This document shows, piece after piece, positions 22,913 to 38,577 of a stretch of DNA of 64,000 nucleotides. The notes below the pieces were generated by a model. The model was not told the DNA's origin. It saw only the letters and a list, made by a program, of their open reading frames with translations, and made no database searches. The first letter of the stretch is position 1, and every line of letters starts with the position of its first letter. The translations under genes and the position numbers were made by a program. This DNA comes from Cycas panzhihuaensis (Eukaryota; Cycadophyta). Location: the NCBI GenBank assembly GCA_023213395.1, contig CM041465.1, forward strand, positions 115,885,741 to 115,949,740, written 5' to 3'.

Positions 22913-24867
22913 TCCAAGGATTCATACCTTCTTGTATTAGTTGTGCTTGCACCACTCTCTTATTATAGTATAGACCTTTAAATCTTTGTTCTTATTAGAA
23001 TTCTTCTTGTTGTGATTTCCTTGTAAATTCTTAAAGGATTTTCACTACTTCTTGTAATCGTTGTTTCTCCACTGTTGGATCTAGAAAATTATCTTGGGGA
23101 GGAGGTCTCACTATGCTACTACTATGTATTTACAAATATACCAATTTTTCTTGGTCTAAAACTATGTCTACTAAATTTACATTTTGAATTTTATTATTCT
23201 TTAGGTTGTTTTCCCATTCATGATCTGTTGGTCCACATTTTTCGTAAATAAATTCCTCTCCTTTCTTCTCCATTGGACATTCAAATCTATAATGTCCTCA
23301 CCTCTAATATAAAAAATAATAAATTAGTCTTATTTTTCCTTTATATTACTTTGGTATTCCACCTTCTATTCTTTATGAATAAACATTATGGATTTCTCCT
23401 TCATTGTTTTTAAGTCTAAAATAACATTCCCATGTATTGTGGTTATTTCTTTGATAATTATTGCATCATTTCATTAATCCTCCATGCTTATTCTTTAGGT
23501 TCCCTTATTGATTATAAGGTGGGGGACACCAAATTTTCTCCCTTAAATTTTCAACTTGTAAATGGGATAATTCTATGCGTAGCTTCTCTAACTCCTAGTT
23601 TTGTTTCATGTTTACTAGGATGGAAACTAGTGGTTGCTACTTTAATACTTACACCTCCTTCCTCAAGGCTTCAATTTTTGGATTGATACCGATCTACAAC
23701 AATTGCATAGACTATATTGTAATTCTTATTATCAAAAAATACATTGATGATTGTGTCATTATCTGGGAGTAGGTTGATTTCATCTAATTTTTAAATTTGA
23801 GAGCCAACTCCCTTACTTGTTCATAACTATTTATTCAATGTAGTATAACTTTATCTATGAGCTATGGTATCAATCCTTGCATAAAATATTTCATTACCAA
23901 CATGGGATTGATTTCCATTATAGATTGTATTTTATTCATGATAACTCTTATTCTCCCATCAAAATCGTTAACAGATTCCCCAAGATATTATTGGATCTCC
24001 TCTAAATCCTATAAAATGGCTATTGAATCTCTCAATTTTTGGAACCTATTTAAAAATTATGCTTGCAATTGATCCCAATTCAACTTTTGTGCTACTATAT
24101 ACTAAAACAATACAATGACTAGTCCTCTCAATGTTGAGAAAAAAATGAGCTTTTATTTCTCCTTGATCCATAATTCTTTTAATTTAGATCATATTTTTAA
24201 ATAACACTAAATGATCACCTAGATTTATGGATCCATCAAATTGGAGGCTTGAGAACATGGATTCACTTTGCACATTGATATAGGGGGTTGTAGCTTCTTG
24301 ATTTCTTCCACCTAATACCCCACTTTGTCCTCCTACAAATGGTGCATTACTACCCATTGCATATCTCGTGCTGCTACCTATTTTTATTATGTGACTCAAA
24401 GTTTGAATTTCTAACAAATGATGATTCCAAGCTTATTTGGTTACATTATATATTTCCAATTTGATGGAATTTTCTTTTAACAATAGTGTTTTGTCTTTCC
24501 ATAAATTTTCTTCTTTCATAAAATCTTGCTCACTATTTCTTTCAACACATGTTACTTACACTAATTCTTCTTTTACGAGACCCTCTTCTAATGCATACTT
24601 GTGATCATTTTCATCTTTTACCTGTATAGTAGTTACCCCTAGATTGTGTTCATTCATCTCATCCTTATTTCTTAACTTTCTCCTCTTCGTTGAGTGTGTA
24701 GATGGTCATTCTTCACCTACTTTCTTAGTGTAATTGTAAATTTGGGCCTATGTATTCCCCTTTGAATTTTTTCTCTTTTCCAACATTCCCACTGATCGTG
24801 GTGTGATTCAAATTCTTCTCTAGGCGACATAGAAAAGGACCTGATGTTTTTACTTAGTCTTGGCCAT
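22913..24867 (-). pseudogene. gag of the old gypsy element (degraded)
   Basis: The minus-strand frame begins with ATG at 24,865-24,867 (MAKTK then a stop). An N-terminal region leads to MFSSLQFDGSINLGDHLVLF (about 24,193-24,260), the usual entry to the retrotransposon Gag capsid domain. That domain continues as LGESVNDFDGRIRVIMNKIQ, INPMLVMKYFMQGLIP and SYEQVRELALKFKN (23,790-24,060). A zinc-knuckle remnant GHYRFECP sits near 23,270-23,300. Further left, RLQEVVKIL and VQAQLIQEGMNP (to 22,913) look like the gag-protease linker that resumes near 4,895. Stops are frequent; inactive. Confidence 0.75.
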
Positions 24868-25530
24868 CTTAATTATCCTTAGTTTAAAAATGACAATGGA
24901 ACCAACATGTGCTTCTACCTATCAATGTACATAAGTAGGAACAATAGGCAATAATATCTTAATACAATTCAACTAGAACCATTGGTGTATATTAAATTCA
25001 TGAGGAAAAACCATAATCATTATATTGTGATAGGTTACTTTTGGTTCCCTCACAACCAGAGGTAACCTGGAGTAGTACATATAATGTTCAAAATAATACA
25101 TAACAAGTACAATATATATAGGTGTGTTACACTGTACAAAAAAATAACTATACACACGCATACCTTAGAATTATTCTTCTATATATATTCCTTATTTTCT
25201 ATAACTGCAAGCTAAGTTGGTTGTAAACTTCCTAGACCAATCCTTGATTAATTTTAATCATCAAACCTAATTCCTTCCTAATTAGTAAGCCTACCATGCC
25301 TTATATTCACATTGCATTTATGTATTCAAAGCCCTTGTTTTTCCCCAAAGATCACTCTTTTATAAGGTAGTCTTGTTTGTAGTATAAAGGATCCATTCCT
25401 CCTCTACATCATGTTTTCCTTACTAACTAAGTTGTCATAAATCAACCTTTAAATAGTCCCTTTAAACCCTCATAATCTTGTCTTACAGGATATGAGACCA
25501 TTGCTAAAGAGGTAAAACAATGGAAACTTT
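24868..25530. other. Unassigned AT-rich DNA right of the old gag
   Basis: Should hold the 5' leader and LTR of the old gypsy element, but I could not define LTR ends or a clear primer site. No protein domain. Confidence 0.4.
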
Positions 25531-25650
25531 CCCTTTAAAAATTAATTGTTAATGAGATTGAACTATGATGGGCCCTTTAAAAATCAATTGTTAATGAGGT
25601 TAAACTATGACAAGTCCTCCAAAAATCAACCATTAATAAGGTAAGACTTT
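25531..25650. repeat. Three tandem copies of a roughly 50-bp unit
   Basis: The motif cctttaaaaatnaattgttaatgag-ttgaactatga is repeated with changes at about 25,531, 25,570 and 25,614 (third copy more diverged: ccaaaaatcaaccattaataagg). Confidence 0.7.
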
Positions 25651-25696
25651 GATGGATACATCCCTATATATAAACCTTTTTTCATATCAAAATAAT

Positions 25697-29199
<3,503 letters not shown>

Positions 29200-30170
29200 T
29201 AATTAGGCCCCCTAACTTAGAATAACTCTATGTAGACTTCTTTGTTTAAATCACCATTTAAAAATGTGCTCTTTATATCCATCTAGTATAGTTTCTAATT
29301 GAATTATGTAATTATCGCTATGATAATTCAAATGGTATTCATCTTTGTAATCAAAGCAAATATTTCTTAGTAGTTGATACATTCTATCTATTTGAAGCCT
29401 TTCACTACATGTTAAGATTTATATTTATCTATAGATTTATTTGATTTGAATTTTTTCCTATAAATCCATTTAAATCTAATTACATACTTTCCAATAGGTA
29501 ATTTGGCTAAATCACATATAAGTTTCTTCTTGATAGGTTAGATTGTAGACTCCACAGTGTCATTCCACTTCTACTCTATGATTGCTTCTTCAATCATTAA
29601 TGGTTAATTTGCATCTAATACATATGCCATAAGAGTTATGCCTTCCTATTTAAAAGGTTACATTTTTCACTTTTACTTTCCTTTAAAATCAAGTAATAGT
29701 TTCTCAACATCCTCCATAGTTTTCATGTATCATTTCAAAAGCTTCTCCTTTGAAGATGAAGGTGATAGATTAAACAGATTTTTTAACTTTAACTTTAGTA
29801 CTTTCTTTAATATCTACTTAGATTTAACTTCTAAAAATTAAAAGGGTTCTATTTTTACTTCTTCACCTATATTGAATAACTCATATTTAGGTTGAATAAT
29901 ATCATGTAAAGTAGTATATTCATATGGTTCCTTAACATGATCTCCAACCTTAATTGAACTAACATCTTAAGTCTCATCTTCTTGAAAAATAACACCATGA
30001 GTTGTCTAAGCTTTTTTATTCAACAACTTGTATACTTTATATGTTTTACTTTCTTTAGAGTATCTGATAAGGATGTACTTCATACTTTTATTATCCAATT
30101 TTTATTGTTTCTCTTTTTAAATATGCATGTATGTATTACATCTAAAGATTTTTAGATGACTTATAATTTG
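29200..30170 (-). pseudogene. Ty1/copia pol fragment (end of integrase region to N-terminal RT)
   Basis: Right to left on the minus strand: KLDNKSMKYILIRYSKESKT and YKVYKLLNKKA (about 30,020-30,110), the C-terminal integrase motif of copia elements. Then come acidic linker GVIFQEDE, RT entry LAKLPIGKYVIRFKWIYRKK (about 29,440-29,500), DKYKS*HVVKGFK and the conserved MDIKSTFLNGDLNKEVYIE (about 29,222-29,280). The YxDD half of RT, RNase H, gag and LTRs are missing. Stops interrupt it at least eight times. It is a truncated, inactive remnant. Confidence 0.8.
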
Positions 30171-33100
30171 TTTCTAAATGTAGGCTAGTGGGGGAAGAGG
30201 ATGAGCAAAACATTGCCTCACAGTAGGCACGAAGGGTGAAGGGGACCCAAGTAAGGGAGAGCATGAGCATATACCCCTTGTAGAGAACTCATGCATCTCA
30301 TGTATGTAGATGCAAGGTGAATATAACTTATTTAACTAGTTAGGACTTAGGGTAATGTGACATGTATGCAATGTATTGGGTCAAGATCAAAACAAAACAA
30401 GGAAAGTATAATACTAATTGCTAGTAAATGATGACAAGATAATATAAATAACTAGATGAAGTAGGAATGCAATGATCAACAAATAGTGTTAAGCAAATGG
30501 AAGCTAGTAAATGCTAAGATGGCATCAATCAACTTATGTTAACATCCCCAAAATGACCAAATAACACACAAATACCTTATAGTGTAAGGGTGTCAATCTA
30601 GCATAAGTGCTCATACCTCCTACACAGCTACGTAATTAACCTATGGAATCTATAATCCCCTAAGCTACTAACCTATCCTAATCCCTTGACTCCTACTTAA
30701 CCTAATGCGATGAACTCAATCTAAAAGAAAATGTAAGGGACCACCTAGAGTGAGAGACCTAAAAGAATCAAGACCACAAGATATATCCAGTCATAAATAA
30801 ATTAGTGGAGATTCATCAATACTAGTAATGGCTCTCACACAAATATAAGAGTAGCCTAAAAGTACTCACATTTAATTTTAATGAGCCTTAAGCTCAATGA
30901 AGGTGAAGGACGATAGAGGTCACTACTTATAATAAAATAGATGAAGTTCACTCAACTATCCATGACCCATGCATTAGTATGTGATAAAGACAAGCACCCT
31001 TTTATTTCTTATTTAGAACATGGATCAAAGACTCACATCTAAAAGTATAAGATAACCCATCTCAGTCGGTAATGATACCCAAGTAGAAAGGAAACTACCC
31101 CCTCTCTTCATCAAATAGAAGGACCCTATCCTATGGAGACTAAAGAATCAGAAAAATAAACTCCTAATGCAACTAACATGCACATTTGATTGCATGAAAA
31201 CAACACCAAATCTTAGCTAATCAAAAGTAGATATAGCCCCATGGATTGAATGACTTGTAACAAATGTGATCCTCTCTTTTGTTTAGCCTCCAAAAATAGA
31301 TACACACCACCAAAACATGATGCATGATGTAATGTAAGATGTAAATAAAAAGAATTCTTTTTATTCCCTTTTTTGTATTTTTCTTTCTCTCTACAAAATA
31401 AAAACAAGTCCTATGGGCAAGGGCAGAAGAAAATATAGGAAGGTAAGCATAAACAAGTAGTTGAATCAATAATTTCCAATCCTTTTTCTTTTCAAAATAA
31501 AACTATTAAATAAAGGAAAGATGCTTTTGTTTTTTTTCTTTCTTTTTTTTTAAGTGAAAAAAGACTATTAAGGAGGGGTTTAATGAGGAGTACCTGGTAA
31601 ACTACCAAAATCTATAATTTTTATAGATTTTTAATAGTAATTTTTATATGCCAAATTATCAAGTATACTCACAACAAGGTTAACCAAACATACAACTATA
31701 AAGCCAAATTTTTAGGAAAAAAATCAATAGCATTTTTGCTTATCAAATTATACTATGATGGAAAAAAGTTTATGATTAAAATTTAAATGTTATGAAAAGT
31801 ACAAAAAATAGGTTGATACTTATGTGAGACTTAACATACATGGCAAAAATTTAATAGTATTCCAACTATGTAATAAGCACTCTAAGTCAATGAGAAAGGG
31901 ATTGGGAAGGAAGGGGGGAAACATGGAAGAATCCACTCCAAGTACTCCTAAAAGCTATAAACAATGATGAATTCCTTTACCTATAAATAATGGATAGCAT
32001 TGCCAATTTTATGATATAGAGGATATACAAATATGAAGGAAAGACTTGATATATTAAGTAAGATATGGGGAAGGGGGCTTTGAAAAAGGCATAATGATCC
32101 CTCATCTTTGTGCAAGGTACTTGACACTTAGACAAGGATATGGCAAGTAAAATGACAAGAAGAAATATAAGAAATGCACTAGCACTAAAGGAAAAAATAG
32201 AGGATATAAAATAATACTTCCTAAACCATAAGAAAAGATGCAAACCTTGGGACAAATATCCAACCAAAATGGTGGGGGAATTATCCCATTTTGAATAATG
32301 GAGAGGATGCCTATGGCAATGAAACTCCAACTAGTAAACACTCCAACATAAGTAGTGAGCATAATGAAGCTCAAAGTAGGAAGTTAAGATGAGGATAAGT
32401 AAGATATCAATAATTCTAATGGGATTTTAGTAGTATAATGACAACTCAACACCACCTCCCCCTTCCATTGGAAAAAGGATAGGTTTTTATAACTAAGGGG
32501 GAGGGCTAATCCCATGGTTTTAGGACCATTATATAGAAGAAACCATGGGCCTAAATCTATGGGTAGTTGCCCATGGATTTAGCCCAAAACTATGGGATCC
32601 ATAATTTTTTATTAGACATGGCCCATGTTTTCAATAAAATCAATGGAACATCCTTTAATTTGGCTTGGAATTAAATAAGGCCCATATTTGGGTGCCATAA
32701 ATATGCAACTAAATATAGGTCTAAAAATTTTTATAAGTTCAAAAATTGCTACCATGAAGTATTGGTAAATACATATTTGTGATGTAATAAATTGATTAAA
32801 AAATTCACTAATAAAGATAGGATGTTGAAAAAGGAAGTAGGATAATGAAAATAGGTAGTAGTATGAGGATAAATCTAAGGAAAAAGAGAAAAAATAGATG
32901 AAATAAAGTCAATGGAGTGAAGCAAGATGAAGGATACAAGCAAAGTAATAGATGAGTAGACAATGTCTTATAGAGGTACGAAGTAGCCTTTCTTAATTTA
33001 TTAAATTTGAATGGATGATAATATAGGCCTCAACCACAGTTAGACTTACCGTCAATAAAGGGGTAATTAACTCATCTAATAAATTAATAGGTAAACACAA

Positions 33101-33513
33101 GTACATGCTCATTAAAAAGTTAATATAACTTACATTAAGCTATGCTAAGTAGGTTTTGAGTGTATACCTTCACTTATTTACTATCATGATGCCTATATTA
33201 TTTCTAGATTATGAGAAACACTTACCTCCTTAGTAGCAAAACATCTTCAACTTATGGATGGAGGATAGTGAATGCTATCAACAAAGCTCTAATTAGTCCA
33301 ATAACAAGCTTATAAGAATGAAATGGAAAAGTGATCTACCATAGTTTATCCTCTTTAGTAGGTGTTTAGAGAATGCTACCCTTAGTTTAGCCTCATCAAT
33401 AAGAACTTCAAAGGTGTACTAACTAGGGTGGTGGATTGGCCAATGACTTAATTGAACTAAGGTGAGCTAGTAACAACAACAAACCTATATGAACATAGAT
33501 GGAGATACCCTAG
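30171..33513. other. Unassigned AT-rich intergenic DNA
   Basis: No domain in any frame. The ORFs of 64-117 codons on the minus strand around 31,213-32,374 are hydrophobic, overlap each other and lack any recognisable family. The nested palindrome at 32,506-32,600 is listed separately. Confidence 0.5.
32506..32600. repeat. Nested imperfect palindrome
   Basis: Inner arms gcctaaatctatggg (32,549-32,563) and cccatggatttagcc (32,570-32,584) pair at 13 of 15 positions with a 6-base loop. Outer arms around 32,508-32,524 (atcccatggttttagg) and 32,583-32,599 pair at about 14 of 16. Could extrude as a double hairpin, or be part of a small fold-back element. Confidence 0.6.
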
Positions 33514-33518
33514 TTTAT
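33514..33518. repeat. Target-site duplication TTTAT (left)
   Basis: TTTAT directly before the TG of the first LTR; the same five bases follow the last LTR at 45,914-45,918. No such duplication flanks the middle LTR. Confidence 0.85.
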
Positions 33519-34570
33519 TGATCCCAAAAGAGCTTAGTTGGTGATGAAGTCAATTATCAACCTTTTCTCCTTGAGATCCTCAAAGTTAGTGTAGAAATCT
33601 CAATAACATCAAAACAACAATGAGCCCATGAAAGGAAAATTCTACACCAAATCATTTATTCTTGGCATTGATCCAAAAGTATGAGGAGTAATGATTTTAT
33701 TAAGCTATGAAAATCTCCATTTAATGGTGGAGAAATCAACTAGCAAAAGAATGGTAAAATTTCAAGGAATAAATGATACAATTATACCATAAGGGGGACC
33801 CCAACCCTCCAAATGCTTCTCCAAGGATGCTTCCTAAGTCAAGTCTCCAAGAACCACCTCTTCAACTTGTAGTAGGGCTCAATTTATATAAAGAAACCAA
33901 AATTGCATGTTTAACAAGTGGAAATCATGCAAGTATAACCACTAACCACCAGAATGCATGTTGTCCAAGTGGCCTTCATGTAATTCTTAAAAAGTTATAG
34001 CTTGTAATAGCTCTTAACGGACTCCAATTTAGCTCAAATTTGGTACACATATAGGAACGCATGTCCCCTCCACTTAATCAAATTTTTATATCATTTAGAT
34101 GTCATTCAACTACATTTCTATTCATTTAATAACAATATGTATTTGCTATTTTTCTACTGTCCAAGTGGCCTTCATGAAATTCTTAAATGTTATGGCTTGT
34201 AACTGACCTTAATAGACTCAAATTTAGCTAAAATTTGGAACACATATAGGAACACATGTCTCCTCTACTTTCTCAAAATTTTAGCTTATTTAGATGTCAT
34301 TTGTCTATATTTGTATTCATATAATGATAATATATATTTTCTATTTTTTCTGCTAGCTGTGGGATTAATTTTATGCAAAAACAAGGCTTGAACTCTAATA
34401 AAATGATATTTTCTAAACCCCACCTTTTGTACACATCTAGTGGGCTGTGTCTTATCCCTTTACACAAAATTTCATATGATTTTGATACCATTTGGCCATA
34501 TTTCTTTCAGTTATACCAATGCCTAGAATTTTCTGCATCCTGTAAACATATGGTAGATCCTCCTGGATCA
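33519..34570 (-). repeat. LTR 1 of the tandem element
   Basis: Ends TGATCC...GGATCA (6-base inverted terminal repeat). Contains an internal direct duplication of about 196 bp: copies start at the word tgtccaagtggccttcatg at 33,962 and 34,158. The same duplication is present in the other two LTRs. Confidence 0.92.
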
Positions 34571-34588
34571 TGGCTCCCCCTTCTTTGG
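34571..34588 (-). promoter_or_regulatory. Polypurine tract of unit 1
   Basis: On the minus strand CCAAAGAAGGGGGAGCCA abuts LTR 1, the plus-strand DNA priming site. The same tract, AAGGAAGGGGGAGCCA, follows LTR 2 at 40,260-40,275. Confidence 0.8.
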
Positions 34589-36222
34589 AAAATAGCCAAC
34601 TCCTGTTTGGCTTAGAATTGGAGATGGGGGAAGTGTTGTTATCATTGTTTCCTACTAAACCACTTGGCCTTACTAGGCAATTGCCCTGCTACTCCAATCC
34701 TAAAAGATTCATGTGTCTTATGTCTTGTTTTGGTAGATTTTCTCTCCAAGATACAATCTTCCTTGAGAGGCTCCTCACTTTCCAAATACAAATCATCAAC
34801 TGAAGGTAAAGTGAACTGGTCCTATTCCTCATCTAGCATGGAGGGCTCAAAGAGTTTTAAGTATTCAGCATTTACTACTGAATATCTTTACATATAAGGT
34901 GGAAGATCAAGTTGGAAAGCATTGCCACCTACTTTTCTCAAAATCTTGAATGGTCCATACCTTATAGGTTTGAGTTTCTTGCCTTCTCCTTTTAACCTCT
35001 CCTTGATCAAGTATAACCATACTAAATCTCCTTCTTAAAAAGTACACTCTTTCCTATGCTTGTCATGTCTTTCCTTGTACTTTTGTTGAGTCCTTAGAAG
35101 TTGATCATGTACTTCTTTGTGGACTCTCTAGATCTTCTCCAAGTATCTTAAAGCCTTGTCATGCTCCTCCTTCTCTTTGACGGATCCTTCCTTAGCTTGC
35201 ATGGAAAACTCTAAGTCAAATGGACTTTGAGGTAAGTATCCCAAACAAACTTCAAAAGGTGCTTTAGAGTGTGATGCATGCATTTCTCTATTAAAAGTAA
35301 TTTGTAGAAAAGCCAATGATTCATCCCAAGTCTTTGGATGCTTGGAATTGTATCCCCTCAATAGATGTACCAAAGTTCTATTCACTACTTCGGTTTGTCC
35401 ATCTGTTTGAGGATGGAAACTTGTACTCCTCTTCAATTTGGTATCCATCATCTCCCATAGTGACTTCCAAAATGATGAAAGGAATCAAGTGTCCTGATCT
35501 GAAATGATGGAAGAAGGCAAGCCAAAATTCTTCCATACATGCTCGAAGAATAATTCAGCTGCTCCTGTACTTGTGATTGTCTTCTTATAAGGTATTAGAC
35601 ATATCATTTTACTAAACCTATCTACAACAACAAAGAGATAATTATGTCCCTTCCTAGTCATGGGAAGTCCCCCTAAAAAATCAATGGAGATACTTTCCTA
35701 AGGCCTAGTGGGAATAGGAAGTGGTATATACAATCCTAATTTTCTAGAAGAAGGCTTAGAAGTATTACACATTACACATCCTTTTACATATTTTTTTACA
35801 TCATTTTGCATCTTTTTCCATACAACATATCTTCTCAAGTTTAGTATAGTCTTCTCTATACCAAAGTGACCATCTACTTTAGAAGTATGGGCTTCTCTAA
35901 GCCACTTGATCTTGTCTCCTTTTGATGGAACATAGAGTTGCTCCCCTTTGAAAAGTAGACCATCCTTCCAAGCAAGCTGGGAAGGTCTTCCTTTCACTAG
36001 GTTCTCTAATTCTTCCTTCAAAGCTTCATATTCATGGTACAAGTCTTTGTACTCTTCATGATGTATTAGTTCCACCTGCAAACTCATAAGAGAACTACAA
36101 ACAAAAGTAGAAGAAGAAGTGGAACAAGGTGGTCTAGATAACATATCAGCAATTTTGTTATTAGATCCCTTTTTATACTTAATTATAATATTGAATTGTT
36201 GTAAATAACTCATCCACTTCAT
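34589..36222 (-). pseudogene. Integrase of unit 1
   Basis: In one frame from 36,222 leftward: SNNKIADMLSRPP (end of RNase H region), GHFGIEKTI and GCVMCNTSK of the zinc-binding domain (about 35,760-35,865), and IDFLGGLP after a TAG at 35,698-35,700. Then LFVVVDRFSKM, SDQDT*FLSSFW (second Asp; stop at about 35,489) and FHPQTDGQTEVVNRTLVHLL (Glu, about 35,365-35,425). The C-terminal part has EGDLVWLYL and RYGPFKILRKVGGNAFQLDL (about 34,910-34,970), then VVNAEYLKLFEP. The tail to 34,589 encodes an acidic region ending near ERKSTKTRHKTHES. The frame is retained over the whole domain; only stop codons break it. Confidence 0.88.
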
Positions 36223-36229
36223 GTGTCTT

Positions 36230-37680
36230 GCTTGCTGTAATTTACTTTAAGTTTGTAAAAATTAAAGAGGCTTATGATCGGTATGAACTATAACCTCTTT
36301 TCCGAGCAAGTATGACCTCCAATGCTTGCAAGCTTGATGAAGTGCGAATATTTCTCGATTATATGTTGGGTAGTTCTTCACTTGAGGGGTGAAGACTTCC
36401 GAATGGTAAGAAATAGGCTTCCCATCTTGAATAAGGACAACTCCCATTGCATTTCCACTTGCATTAGCTTCTACTTTAAAAGGCCTTTGCAAATTTGGCA
36501 TTGCCAAAACTGGTGCTTCACAAATTTTCTTCTTTAAAAGAAGAAAAGCTTCTTCCTCCTTGGAACATAAAGTAAACTTTCTACTAGATTTTGTCAATCC
36601 ATGTAGAGGTGCTGCAACTTGTGAGAAATGAAGAATAAATTTTCTCAAGTATTAACAAGCTCCTAAAAAACTTCTCACCTATGTGATGTTTGTTGGCCTA
36701 GGTCATTTGAGGATGGCTTGAGTCTTGAGTGGATCAATGCTCAACTTTCCTCCTCCAACCACAAAGCCTAAGAAGATCAAGTTTTCCTTGCCAAATTCAC
36801 ACTTCTTCACATTAAGCTTCAAATGATGCTTAGCCATAGTCTTTAAAACTTCTTCTATGTGCTGCAAATGTTCCTCCCATGTGTTGCTGGAAATCAAAAT
36901 GTCATCAAGATAGACAACAACAAAATTATCCAAGTAAGGCCTTAATATTTCATTCATTAGCCTCATCAATGTTGCAGGAGCATTACATAATCCGAAAGGC
37001 ATAACCATCCATTCAAAGAGTCCTTGCTTTGTTTTGAAGGCCGTCTTCCATGTGTCCTCCTCCTTGACCCTAACTTGGTGATAACCACTTTTTAAATCCA
37101 ATTTAGTAAAATAACAAGCATGCTGAATTTGATCAAGCAAATCATCTATGCGAGGCAAAGGGTAGCGATTTTTAATTGTAGTTTTATTCCAAGCACGAAA
37201 GTCTATACACATTCTCCATCCTCCATCCTTCTTAGGCACCAAGACAATTGGTGACCCGCAAGGTGAACATGAAGGTCTTCTGACCCCTTAATCAAGTAAC
37301 TCCTCAACTTGCCTCTTTATCTCATTATTCTCTACAATGGAGTGCCTATACAAAGCAACATTAGACAATGGTGCATCTCCTACAAGAGTGATTTCATGCT
37401 CTATCTTTCTCTTTGGAGGTAGCCCATTAACATGTTGAAATAGAATATCATACCTTGTCTTTAACTCCTCAATTTATTGCATTTGTTTGGGTGATATAAG
37501 AAGAGTGTGAGTAGAAGGACCTTCTTCATCTCCTAGCTCTTCTTTTCTCCTTACCATTAAGATGACGAATTTACCACATGTATTGATCATCCTTTTTGCT
37601 TGAGTAGCTGAAATTAATGCTATCTTATCCAAGTGCTTCTTTGTGGCCTTTATGATGAATCCCTTGTTATCCTTCATCAA
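36230..37680 (-). pseudogene. Reverse transcriptase and RNase H of unit 1
   Basis: The linker ORF (37,680-37,474) leads after a stop to a frame with RYDILFQHV, KRKIEHEITLVGDAPL and a TAA at 37,288-37,290. RT follows: [33 protein letters not shown] [44 protein letters not shown] and the catalytic box VVYLDDILIS (about 36,895-36,925). LGFVVGGGKLSIDPLKTQAI closes it. RNase H: FKVEANASGNAMGVVL (usual VDAS), YNREIFALHQACKHWRSYLL and VHTDHKPL (about 36,262-36,290). All are in one frame with about five stops. Confidence 0.9.
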
Positions 37681-37698
37681 TCGATACTTTCTCTCCCT

Positions 37699-38577
37699 TC
37701 AATAGAAGAGTGCATCTCGATCCCACAAGTAGGGACTTCTAAGCACAACATGGCATACATCTAATGGCACCACATCACATATTACTTCATCAACAAAATC
37801 ATTAGTGATGGAAAATTTAAGTGTACATTGCTTTGATATTTTCATTTCCACATCTTTATGGATCCAACCAAGAGGATATGGGTGAGGGTGAGGAGTAGTT
37901 ACCAACCCAATGCTCTTTACCAAACTTTCTGAGATCAAATTCTTTTGGCTCCCCGGATCTATAATGGCACCAATCATACTATTTCCTACTTGAAGCTTCA
38001 AGTGAAATAGTTCCTCTCTTATAGCATCATCTTCATAATTTGTAAGTAGAGTAACCTTCTCTTCTTCTCCTTCACTTTGAATCTCCACCTCAGAAAGTAG
38101 TGCTTTCCCTTTTTCCTTCTTTCTTAATTCCATATCCTTGATATGCTTTGGCTTTAGCTCTGGATGCAACTTCCAACACTTTGCTGCAATATGACCACTA
38201 ATATCACAATGTTCACAATAGTTAGAACTTTTAACAAAATTAGTTCTTTTCTTCTTTCCTTCTTGCCTTTTAGATGAGTACAATTTAGGATTCTTTTCAT
38301 ACTTATTAGAAGTAAAAGTAGAATCTTTAGACATGAATGTAGATTTCTTGATTTTACTTTCTATTGCCATAGCCATCCTACTTGCTTCTCTAATGGATTG
38401 AACCTTAAAAAGCCTTAGTTCCTTCCTTATGTATTCATGTAATCCTCCAATGAATTTCATAAGAGTGACATGTTCATCCATATTAATACCAAGTAGCATG
38501 CCATGCCTAAAAAATAAGAAGTGTAGTCTTGGACACTTACACCTCTCCCTTGGCATAAATATTGCCAAGTGACCCAT
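37699..38577 (-). pseudogene. Gag C-terminus and protease of unit 1
   Basis: A 292-codon open frame begins in the -1 frame relative to the upstream gag ORF. It carries the second half of capsid (LLGINMDEHVTLMKFIGGLH), a CCHC zinc knuckle CEHCDISGHIAAKC (about 38,176-38,217), a Lys/Glu-rich linker and the protease. The protease active site reads IDPGSQKNLIS (DPGS instead of DSGS, about 37,950) and its end is VVLRSPYLWDRDALFY. It stops with TGA at 37,699-37,701, but the same frame resumes downstream into RT. The true entry to this frame is at the heptamer 38,508-38,514, so the Met at its first codon is unlikely to be a real start. Confidence 0.85.

Larger units (their letters stand above)
541..24867 (-). 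mobile_element. Old Ty3/gypsy element on the minus strand, split by nested insertions
   Basis: Reading the minus strand from right to left gives gag (24,867-22,913), protease (about 4,895-4,440), RT and RNase H (about 3,290-2,030) and integrase ending near 612, the normal Ty3/gypsy order. The jump from 22,913 to about 4,895 is filled by later insertions: an LTR fragment that contains the Tat element. Every domain carries stop codons, so it is a dead copy. Its own LTRs are not identified: the left one probably lies outside the window, and the right one should lie beyond 24,900. The split is inferred from matching domain order and degree of decay, not from an alignment. Confidence 0.75.

Noticed and set aside
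31977-32374. Hydrophobic minus-strand ORFs (90-117 codons) resembling membrane proteins
   Set aside because: Overlapping frames in AT-rich DNA, no family resemblance, no promoter or intron signals.
34373-34897. Plus-strand ORFs at LTR/internal borders of the tandem element (also 40,063-40,583 and 45,716-45,952)
   Set aside because: They repeat with the LTR and run antisense to the integrase tail; no coding features.
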